Below, piece after piece: positions 23,626 through 35,600 of a DNA stretch of 64,000 nt. The stretch is from the NCBI GenBank assembly GCA_030998225.1, contig JAPYXD010000555.1:2914001-2978000 (forward strand), read 5' to 3'. Positions within the stretch are counted from its first letter, which is position 1. Each line of letters opens with the position of its first letter. Both the position numbers and the translations under genes were made by a program. The DNA is from Diplolepis rosae. Its lineage: Eukaryota > Arthropoda > Insecta > Hymenoptera > Diplolepididae. Under the pieces are notes generated by a model. It was given only the letters and a program-made list of their open reading frames with translations, was not told the origin of the DNA and did no database searches.

Positions 23626-26600
23626 CTGCAAAAGAAGTATCATATTAGACACATTTATTCATGTTACGAAAGATAGGAATTCAGTCTAGAGTTAATAGAG
23701 GCAGTTGCTAATAATTGATGATTATTCAAGATATAGATATAGAGTCAAGATGATTGAATGAAAGTAGTGCAGCAATCAAAACAATATCAGCTAAGTCAAT
23801 CTACAATGCAAATTACCTGTATCGATCCAATCAACATCGTGACCATTGTAGGCAGAGCGTAGCCTATTCGTAATGGTCGTCAGTTGAAACAGTTGATCTC
23901 TAACTACTGTTGGCCGAGGACCTCCTTCTCTAACTTCTGGATTTAAGGTTTGTGTCTCACCATCTGAAGACACTGGATAGATGTATCTGAAAAACAAAAA
24001 ATAAATAGATGTTCAGAGACACAGAGAAGAATATGTCATTTAATTTTGTAAGATAAAGAATTAGATTAGATTTTTTTAGGGATTTAAATGACTCAAATGC
24101 AAATAAAAGATTTAATAATAAATAAATAAATAAAGTAATATAATGTCAATGAAATTGCAAAAATAACTCACTTGTCGACGTGAGTGCCATTCCAGCATTC
24201 TTTGGTATTGCTAGGAGGCACGACCAGACCATCGTTACAGAGTTGATAAGGTAAATATACCCAAAACTGTTTCGAATCCCGGACCTTTTGCTTGATTTCC
24301 TTCACCAGTTTGTCAAGCATCATAGCTGATGAGGATCGATCTTCTGTCATAGAGTCCTGGTCGAAGTTCAACGACTCTAAGTCAAGTTCTTTACTGTCTC
24401 GTCTCCTGCGTCGTCCGAGAAGCGGACGTCCGCACCCCGTAAAAACTCTCTGAGACACATCGTGACTATTCTCTTGGAAATTCATTATAGCCTCAGAGAT
24501 TTTCAGGTTTATGGGGCGAACTAACATCTCTATGTTAAAAGGACCCAAGAGACGATCTGCTACATTATTTACGGCCTCTAAAACAGAAATGATTTTCATT
24601 GAGTACACTATAACAAAAACTGTTTGAAAAATATTTTTTAAAGTTAAAAAAGTTTGAAGGAATCAAGAATCTTATAAAGGAAATATTGGAATAATAATTT
24701 CGAAAAGTCGACCTTTATTATCTAACAAATTACAGTTTTATCAAGTTGAATTACTCATTTCAGACCCTGACTTTTTTTAATTGAAGAGTCTACATTTGGA
24801 ACAAAAAATATTATACAAAGAAGCAAAATTCTCATCTCTTAAATATATTTGAGTAAACCAACCACTGAGACCATTTAACAGATTCAATATGCATGATTGT
24901 GTTTAATAAAGTAAATAATAGGAATTAGTCACGAATAAGTTTGATCCAATATGAAATGTATTAAGGCGCTCAAAAATTAAATTGATCTCAGCGAATATGT
25001 CTGAATGCTGTTCAAGAATAATACTAATTATTAGTTTGCCCTTCAAAATCTTTGAAGTGTAAAAATTATCAGGTTTTGATTGATTTTCTTTTTTATAAAG
25101 TCAATTTACAACTGGGATTGGTATTTAACTTTTGAGAAGAAATACCCATTCCATGATTTGTTATACAATGAGCAAATTGACAAATACGCAACTCACCAAC
25201 AAAATGATTCCATTCAGCGTCGAGTGCCGCGTGATGTGCCAGGCAGCCCTTCATCACATTTGCACACATGTCACTACAGGCCAAAACATTCCCAAGAATT
25301 CCGCTGCAGGATGGACAAACTGTCATTCTCGTTAAAGCTGCGGCACACTCTGGCGATGGTTTTAGCTACGAAAATAAGTTTATTACAATCCTATTATTAT
25401 TTAAATCCATTATATCTTATTAAAAATAGATAAATTGACAAGGAATATTTAAATCTCAAATGAATCTTTGTTATGTGAACTTACCGATTGCATATTTTTT
25501 AAAACATCGGCAGCAATTGTTAGAGCTTGGCTGAAAGCTCTTGTAGCGACGAAAGATCTTTTAACTTGGTTCCCTAATTTGGAAGGTACGTCTCCAAAGG
25601 GTCTCATTTCCTTCATATGCATTCCAACGCATTCTAAGTACTTTGCATCAAAGTTATACTGACTGTTCAGGACAGTAAACATTTTCTGATAGAGGGTGTT
25701 AAAAAAATTGTCCATGACATCGTCCAAGTCAACCTAAAATAAAGAAAAAAAATAATTAGCTATTAGAATAAAAGTGATATAAAATCCTACTTTAACATTC
25801 TAATAATGCCAAACTAGAGCATCTGGTGTGATTATATTAATAACAAATGTGCGTCATTATTTATGTATTCCAGAACGTGCATACAGAAAAACAAGAACTA
25901 TTGTTTGAACGTGCACTGGGAATGATTAATTTCAGGGATTTGAATAGTCGATTTGATACGACACGATTGATTGTGAGTCGAAAATGTTGAGAGACAGCTT
26001 TTTAATTTAACGTAACAAATTAGTCTCTCTTCAACAGTACCAGTTGGTACCAGTTGTTGCAATTGCAAATCATGCAACACGCAATGTTTCTGTCTGTGTT
26101 TTGGGTTTCATAGACAGGATATTAAAGGGATGCTTTATGAACAAGTGTTAATTCACGGATAATGGTTGCACGATGGTATGAGTGTTTCGACTCATTAATG
26201 GAAAGCACACACGAACAGATTTGACAATAAAGGAAAATTAAAATCACTGGAATATAGGGAGCTACAAATAAATTTGAAGAGATTATAAAAAATTATTCAA
26301 TGCATTACGTAATTTCATCTGATGAATACTATCTTAATATGCTCAGAAAACATTTAGTCTGAATTTAAAAAATAAAATCAAAATATAATCACTCAGATTC
26401 TTTTTTATTATAAAAGTAGATGCTTATATGAGAATAGTTGAGGTAAATCATCAAGAAGAATTTCGTATCTTGCAACTGAATCTGGCAAAAATTAACTTTA
26501 GAATACGAATTTCAAAATTTACACAGATTCCTCATAGGAGGATTCGTAATTTACTCGTAATATACAGGCAACTATTTCTACTTCAGCTTCTGGTATTCAT

Positions 26601-29600
26601 GTCTGTTAAAGCAATCGATTTATGCGAACATAACTACGAAATGATGGTGAGCCAAAATTAGTGGAAGCTGGTCACTGTACTATAATTCCCCAGGAATTCT
26701 CATCGCAGACGAATTGTACATTGTTGCACTGAAATGTCATGACCAGACAATTAGCAAACCAGAACGAGCTATCAAAGTTGTATATTCTCCGTACTGAAAT
26801 GCCAGGAACACACTTATTACGAAATATTAAAATTCGTAAACTGTATAGAAATCTTCCCCGAATGTGATTGGATAATAAATCCTTTGGTTATCATATCTTA
26901 AAATTAACGAAAGATTTAGATGGAATAGGAATAAAAATTCTTATCATAGTCACTTGTTTGTCTAGTATCATGAAAGTGAAAATCGCTCTTCTAACTAAAT
27001 TCAATTTTAGTCCAAGCAACAGGGAATTTGTTATGACATTATTTATTCCAGAAAACGGACTGCGCCATCAGAAAAAAGGTTGGTCATAGAGTAATTGTGT
27101 CATGTTTTGGACAAAGAAATATGATTTATAAATTTTTTATCAACATTTAAGACCAAAAAATCGCACTTTTTCAATTTTTTTGTTTATAACATTAAAGGTA
27201 ATCATCCAATCTCAATAACATCAATTGAAAAATTGTAGACAATTGAATCGCAAACAAAATGAGCCGTCGCTTGATCTGATTGGATAATTTGAAGCGGAGA
27301 AAATTCGTAAAACCCGGGAAATTTAGCTTTTGTAAATGCCCTGTTGCTTGGACTATTTAGAAGCCATATTTGTTGCTTATCTGCTATTTTTCATTACTTG
27401 AACTAAGATATATTTTTACACGAACTATTTCCAATTTATTGTTAGATAAAGTAATAATATTCTTTGCGTATAACCAGATTCAGAAATGCAAATTCCAAGA
27501 TTTTGATAATACAGGATTATCAGTGTGGGCGTATTTATAAAAAGATTATGAGATATTTTCAGTTACCGGCCCTTCATCAAGAAACAGCGATTGCGTACGT
27601 CAAAAGCATTGATTAAGCCCACTTTGGCACGCGATACCGTCAACTTTCTTGAAGGGAAGGGTGGCAGCAGTAGTTCACCAGTCAAGACTCGGGATGAACA
27701 ATAACTTGTAATTATGATGAACCAAGCATGAAGACAAAATTATGGAAAAGTATAGACGATAAAAAGCAAAGCGGAAGACATATAATTATTGAACCAAACG
27801 AAGAGTTTTTTTATCAAGTTCTTGAATAAACTAATAGCTTTTCCAAGTGAAATGATTTGCCCTGAGAAAAATATTTTTTTAGAAATAGAAGACTTAATGT
27901 GAGAATCACAGTTCCGTTTCAAATAATTAATCTAAATTATCTTTGACATTTGTGAATTAAGGAAGAATGTGATTTTAATTTATTTTGTAATGAAAACTCG
28001 TGGGAAAAATTTTAGATGATAATCTAACAAAATTAATTCTATTTGTGCACCACGATGAAAATTGCCATTACGTTTATGAATTAGAATATTATTTTTTAAA
28101 TTTTCTAAGAAAGATTTAAGGGTGTGAGGAAAAGAAAAATTGTGAGCCGTAAAGAAGAAATTTGCTATTGTAAATTGAGCTTCAAAGCTGTTGTGAAATT
28201 TGATTTACAATCGCTCTCAGCTCCCGTCTTTCAAACAAAATGTGAAATACGAGCAAAGTTCGCTCCAGTTATGTACTGGTGTACGCGAAAAAGAGAAATA
28301 AATCCATTCCTTGAACAGCAAAAAGATTATTGTACAACAAAAGTACTAAGAAATTGTAGAAGTACTTAATTGTACATGTATTTTGCTTGACATCTCTATT
28401 CGTTTCACCGACATTTTTTCCAGAATATTTATTCAGATTGGAATATCATTTTCTTTCTAATAATACATTTTTATAAAATCATTTTAAATGCTAAAAAGAT
28501 TTAAATTCAACAATTTGTAATAATGTTATTACCGATCCTGTGGCATAATAATTTTCCAATTCCTTGAAGAGATCCGTAAAGACATAAGCATTCTGTTCGT
28601 ACAAAATGCCGTAAGTCTTCTTAAACATGTCGTGGAATCCAATTTTGCTCGACAACAGAAGATCTTGAAAATAATCTGAAAAAAGCATTAAATTAATATG
28701 ATTAATTATAATAAAATTCAAAGAAAATAATATTAAAATTAATAACTTTAACAACACAGTGTTTGAATGGATTAAAGTTCACAACTTGCAAGCCATTTCA
28801 TTCGTTGATTTGAATTTTTTATTAAAATATTATCCTATTTAATTTTAGAGTGGATTCTTTACACGAATGAGTCTGATTAATTGTTTGAATTTAAAATTCT
28901 TTACTGAAGGGATAACAAAAATTAATTTCATTAAAAAACTCTTATATTCTTAGTGTTATGTTTTCTCTGTTTAATACAGGCTTTATTCTCCTGAGCTATA
29001 TGTGTATATGTATTTAACTTTTAAATTAACTACTCGACGTCAAAAACATCAAAATAGACATGGGGTTAAAAATCACTTTTCTCATCGATGACAATGACGA
29101 GCCCTTGAAAACCCTCCGATTCGCACTTCCATCTAACACACCCTATATAACTTTCATTCCTTATCGTCACTTCAGTCGCCAAGAATGAGATTAAAATTCC
29201 TTTTAGCGACAAATGAGGGAAAAAGAGGGGAAAAAGAGAGGAAAATGAAAGAAATATACAGTAGAGGTAAAAAGAGATGGAGAAGGGACTTGTAACGAAT
29301 CACCAGGTCTGACGGTACTAAAACGAATAAAGGGCAAAAAAGGAGCACTTTATGGTACAACCTACTAGCTATGCTTTTAATTCGTAGCCCGCTGGTAATC
29401 CACCGTTGAAATCTCGTCTAATTTCTAACGCCGACGAAAGCTTTTCCCCCCTTTCCCGTCGATGCGACACCACCCTCAATTTCCCTGTCGACTAGACCTG
29501 TGCGCAAAAGGTGAGATTCTGGAATTCCTTTAATTAAAAGCGTCGATCAGAAAAGCAAAGTCAGAACTGCTACATATATACACTTGCCAAATAAGATAAA

Positions 29601-32600
29601 AAGGAAAATAAACTTCTAGATATTAGATCAGAGATGGAAATACTCTCTAAAGTTTATGATTAGTTTTACTAGAAAAAAACAGAGTTTCTTTAATCTCTTT
29701 ACGAGTTCTATTATTAAATTTAGATTGAAAAGTAAAAATTTTAGAGTTTCAAAATTTTATTTGCTTTTTACTTCTCACAAAACTATGACATTTGTAAAAT
29801 TAGTAATAACATCTATAGAGAAGAAATAGTAGTTTGAATCTTCTAAAAATTTAAGAGAATATTTTTCTTTCACTCGAGCGTAATTACCAATTCAGATTTT
29901 GCTCCTTTATAAGTCTCATACTTTCCAGTCACTGTCTATGTAGTCAATCTCTGTCTGCGACCCACACAAGAGTATGATAAATGAGAACTCCATTCATAAA
30001 CATTGTTTTGTTTATATTTAACTTTCAAATACCACATTTTTCGTTTTCAAAAGAAGAAATTCATTACTAGATTCAAGTGACTTCTATTAGTGATTTAAAT
30101 TCATCAAAAACTTATTAGGTTCATAAAAAAAAATTTGATTTATGAAGCATGAACCCGGATAAAAATCAAAATCATCTCGAGGATTTTCCTTACATTACTC
30201 ATTATTTTGAAACAAAAACTATTCAAATTTAATTATTGTGATGTCACTTGTATTATCATCTGATACGTTATTTTTCTAATTATGATGCTATTTGCTGGAA
30301 GGAAAAGCGTGGGAAGTTAGACTGCTTGTGTTAGGATCGTGAAAGGGCAATTTTCCTAATCTCTTAATCAGCACACCAATTCAGTGTATAATCTGTTATA
30401 ATTTTGGGATTTGCTTGTCCACTGTCCACACTACATATAATGTGACCTTAAGTACATAAGTACCTTTCAAATCACGTTGGATAGACATTAGGCCTTTGGG
30501 TGACAAGATTTGAAACAATTAATTAAGGCCATGAACCAACTGGACCCTGTGACTAAATTCCTACCATGCAAAGTGAGGTACCGAGTTTAAAATTGTTTAA
30601 TTAACCATTTCAGTAATATGTCCTCTACGTAGACATATGATAAAGTGCAATCATGGACTTCTACGAGTAAAATGAATAAAATTTAAGGCCATGCCCTAGA
30701 TGGGCCACGTGAGTAGGCAATTAAATTTTTTTTCGCCCATAAAACTTTTTTTGTAATGAAAATACCATTCTAAAACTTTGGGAAATGATAGAAAGAATAA
30801 TAAACTACGTTCATCTGCTTCATTTGGGTAAAAATTCCGAAAAATAAATTTTCTGAAGAAATAAAATATGGATAATTTTTGTCGCCTGTCACATTTCCAC
30901 AAGAAATGAAATATCGATTTGAAACTTGTGGAAATTGAATAAAATACAATAACGTAGGTTTATCTGGTCCTAAATATTTATAAATGTAAATAAAAATTTC
31001 AATAAATAAACATAGTTGTGCGTACACCTTCCGTGCCCATAGAACTCTGTATGCGCACGCGATCTACCAAGATCTGTCATGGTAATGAAGATTGCTTCAT
31101 TGATTATTTTACAACAAACTTTTTTTGTTCCCCTAAATGTGCGCTTCCACTAATACTTTCAATTCTACATTATATACGTTTTCCCAACTTTTTTCCGCTT
31201 TCTTTTAACTTTTAATTATAAATACAGACAATAAAAATATCGATCCGAGGACTGAATTGGTCACATGGCCCACCTAGGACATGGCCATATAAAATAAAAA
31301 AGCATATAATTTAAATAAAGTCCACTTTATTAAAATGAGTCGTAAACAATTATTTGGAGATTTTTCAAATGTTGTGACTGAAAGGGTTAAATAAAATGCA
31401 TTAAGATAGTTCTGTGCAGTTTATAATCTGTTCTGTACGTTTATGATCATAAAATTACTTTTTTTTCGAAATTTTTAAAAAAGTAGAAATATTAATGACC
31501 AGACAGGCCTATATTAGTGAATTTTATTTAATTTCACACATTTTCAAATTGACATCTCATTTTATATGGAAATGGAGTTACATAAACTGAAATGTTGGTA
31601 AGGTAGGAATGGCCATGGCCTAAAAAATAATTTTTTAAATAATAAAAGTATCATATAGTGAAAGAATTACCATTTTAATTGCAAGTAATCACAGTAGCAT
31701 AAAACTATTTTACCCAAGTCGAACTCACCTTTAATTGTTACAAAATTAAGTTATATTATATGTACCAAACTGTCTGGGAGGATTATTGCTCTACGTCTGG
31801 GAAATTCGAGCAGTGAGGTAATTGGAAGTTTCAGTAGATACTAAAATTAAAGGGGTCCAGTTTTGCAGAATCCGTCTAGGTATATTATGAGGGCACTATA
31901 GGTTAGTTTCGCTGTGCTGTACCTTTGGGGTGTCTGTGGACAACGTAATTGCTCCAGCCGTTCACCCTGGTTCTCGTTTTCCACCCTTCTACATTAACGT
32001 ACTATACACTGCCTACTGGGTGACCCTTTTAATTTTCATATCTGTGATTTAAAATTAATTCACAGAAAGAAGAAACTCTCACTACTTTTCTCATTCAATT
32101 ATTCTCTATTATCTCTCTCTTGTATATTAAAGATTCTAGTGTCAAAAATTGAATCGTAGAATACTATTATGATAAAAATTTTGTTCAAAGTGGAGTTCAC
32201 TTAAGGCCATGTATGACTGATCCGATCCCTACCTTACCGACACTTTTTTTCGCCCTTCGCATTCCCAAACTAATTGAGATATCGAGTTAAAACTTTGAAC
32301 AATCAAATAAAAAGCAGTAAAGAACGTTTATCTGGTCCAAAATTTGCATAATTTTATTTTAAACAAATTTTGAAATTTTTTTTTTTTATAAATATAAATA
32401 TTTAGGAGCAGATAAACGTCCCTTAGTCCTTTTTACTTAATTACACAAAGTCTCAATTAATCTCAATTAATGTGGAAATGCAAAAGGCGAAAAAAAGTGT
32501 CGGTAAGGTAGGGATCGGATAAGTAAGAAATGGTCTTAAATCCTTCTTTTCAGTGATTTAAATTATCTTCAATATTTTATTTGCAAAAGTAAGGAAAACT

Positions 32601-35600
32601 TAAAGGAGACTTAAAACATTCTGATAATAATGATATGTGTATTTGAGGTGTGATATGAATTGAGAGTGTTAACATGTACTAATTTTAACACCAGGTATAT
32701 GTGAAAGGAGCCTCTGTCGTATCTCGTATCACTCCGTTAGGGACCCTCTGAAACTTCTATACGCTTCTATCATGCAAAGTGTCACCTTAGATACTGCTAG
32801 GTATTGCTATCTATTGCTTCAAAGAATCCTTAGAGGAGCATTGATACTAGCTTGGAAATGCAAGAAGGATTGAAATTTCAGCGGAATAACCAGCATCGAA
32901 ATATTATCACTTTTTTACATCCAGTAATTACAGGAGATTGGAGTTCAAATAGTTCAAGATAACTATACTCTTATACATTAAGAGTGATGACAATCAAGAA
33001 TTAATTTCTCATTTATTTTGAAAACAATAAATTTTTATTTCTCTGAATTACAAAAATTGTGATAACTTCATACATAAAAAATGTACATTTTTCAAAATCT
33101 TTACTCCCCATACAGTTTTAATATTTAATATTTCTATTTGAAAGAAAGAAATTTCAAATTCGGGGGTGATGAGATTTGAAAAATTAAAAGTTTAGTAAAT
33201 TGTTTGAAATTTTTAAAAAGATACAACAATTTGTGAATGAAGAAATTTTCTGTGAAAAAAGGAACGCTTCCACTCCGCTGGGTATCGAGCCCAGGCCCTT
33301 TCGATTGCCGGTCGAATGCTCTGTCATATCTGAGTTACGGAGGTTCCACAACTTTTCTCACAGAAACTTGTTAACGCCAATCTTGGCTACGGATAAACCG
33401 GGAACTATTTTCTGATTTTTCTAAATCATTTCAGTCGATTATGTCTTAATAATTATAATTAAAAAATTCCATCTAGTCTTGCGAGACGTTACATTAATTC
33501 TGGATCATGGGTTGATGAAGTCAATATAGTAGAGTTCCGTTATCACATACAGTGATACACTCTTCTAATGATCGACATAATCGACTGAAATGATTTAGAA
33601 AAATCAGAAAATTTGTGAATTATATTAAAAATTTAGAATTATACACTGAGAAAAAAGATTCTTAGATCCAAAGAAATGTATTTAATTGATTCCATTTCTT
33701 TTTATCAAACAATTCGTTACCCAATTGAATTAAATATTTTTTAGAAGCATGAAACGCGTTCTCTGATTCAAAGACATAATTTATTAGAGACGCATTTCTT
33801 TAATGCAAAGAAATATTTCTTTGCTTGTGAATTTGAGCGAATTAACTCAACCGAATCATGTCTTTGAAACTAAGTACCTAGTTTATTTGAATCTTGTTTT
33901 CGCACTCAAAAAAAATATTTATTTGTTCAATAAGTCCCATTTTTTGAATTCAACAAAAGACGCATTTGTGTGATGTTTATGTATGTATGCGTATCGGATG
34001 ACTAATGGCTGGTTCGAGGTAAGAATTTTTTTATTATTTAAGAGAACCATGACAACGTTTTACATAACTCCTTACAATTCATGAAGTTTATATTACTTTA
34101 AATTTAAGAAATGTTTCTTAAATTTCAGAACACGTTTATTCATATCAATAACATCTTTTTGGCACAAATTTCTAGCTTACCATAGGCAATATTATCGTTC
34201 TTTGAATCCATTATTACTCAATAAACTTTACTACTTGTCGATTTTAAACAGTAAATCACATCTTTAGAGCAAATAATTATTTAATCCTATACCAAAAATT
34301 ATCTCCTTATTTCAAAGAAATATTTCTTTTAATTAACAATACACATTACAAACAAGGAATCATATATTGAAATGGAAACCAAATTTACTTGAACCAATGC
34401 AAATTTTTTTGAATTAATCTATTGTTTCTTTGCACATGCATCAAATCATTTTACATCAAACAATTTACTTCGCATATCAAATAATTGCTGCACAATGTTG
34501 AATCATCTAATGAATATTTAACAGTTTTAAAGAATTTGAAAATCTTTCTGTGGAAAAAATGACGCTTTCGACTGCTCTGACCACTGAGCTACACAGGCGT
34601 CCGACATCCCTTTCTCCACAGGAGACAGAGCAGTCGACCGGCAATCGAAAGACCTGGGCTCGAATCCCAGCGCAGTCGAAAGCGTCATTTTTTCCACAGA
34701 AAGATTTTCAAATTCTTTAAAATATTAAATTTATTTGCATTATTTGCGATATAAGAGTTTGAAATTGTCTACGAGGACACCTGTCGACAACGTATCCTAT
34801 CTGACACGCGACTAGTGATCCTCCGATAATGTAGGCAGTGACAAAAATTTCAAACTCAACTAATTAATTTGAAATATTTAACAGTACTAGAAAAACATTT
34901 TTTTGTTTTAATTATTCATTTTTCAAAGACAACAAAAATATTTCTTTGATCTAATAAAATATTTATTCGTCACCATCCAGCTCAACTATTTATTTGAATC
35001 AAAGAAATATTCTTTGATTTAAATATCCTTTTTTCTCAGTGTACACATAAAATATTTAAAAAATTTGAAAATACTCGGAAGTGAACCGGTTTTATAATAA
35101 AAACAAAAAAATTGCAAATTAATTAGAAATTCAACGTTATTTCCCAGTTTGCAGATCAACTGCAAAAACACTTATTTATTTAATCAAAAATCGAATATAA
35201 AAAAATAATTTATTGAAAAGACTGGAAGTTTCTATTTCTAGTAGCGGGTAGCCAGAGTTTGAAAATAAGTACACAAGTGATTTTGGGAATTAAATTTCAA
35301 AGGGAGTTCTTATTTTAGAACTTTAATGTTCATAATCTAATTCATCTTCTAAATTTGTTAATTGAAATTCAATAATCATATAATTAACAGTATTTGTTTA
35401 AAATGTATATTCTATTTTTGGTTTTCGAAACTCTTATTTTTCTCCGGATAGAAGATGAAAAATTGAAGAAAATGAGGATTTTCTAATGCTCCCAATTTTG
35501 TAGCTATTGGCATAAGGAATAGCTTGAAGCAAGCGAGCTTTAACGAGGCACCAATGTCGGCATGTTTCTATGAGGTTCCTCTTTGAAGTACCTTAAGTGG

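Larger units (their letters stand above)
33644..35041. mobile_element. 1.4 kb TIR element, CACTGAGAAAAAAG ends, TA duplication
   Basis: The ends read CACTGAGAAAAAAGATTCTT inward on the left and CACTGAGAAAAAAGGAT on the right, with TA on both sides (33642-33643 and 35042-35043). The body is AT-rich, with many AAAGAAATAT-type motifs and no transposase. The tRNA-like foldback with its flank lies inside it. A TA duplication fits the Tc1/mariner/pogo group. Confidence 0.75.

Noticed and set aside
23409..23648. Plus-strand ORF of 79 codons and second minus-strand frame at 23449-23652
   Set aside because: Both overlap the last dlp exon, and only one minus-strand frame joins the upstream exon in phase.
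25080..25433. Plus-strand ORF of 117 codons
   Set aside because: It lies antisense over the conserved glypican cysteine exon and has no domain; it is a shadow.
33200..33415. 71-codon plus-strand ORF with the phrase GIEPRPFRLP
   Set aside because: The central part is an antisense reading of the tRNA-like sequence, not a protein.
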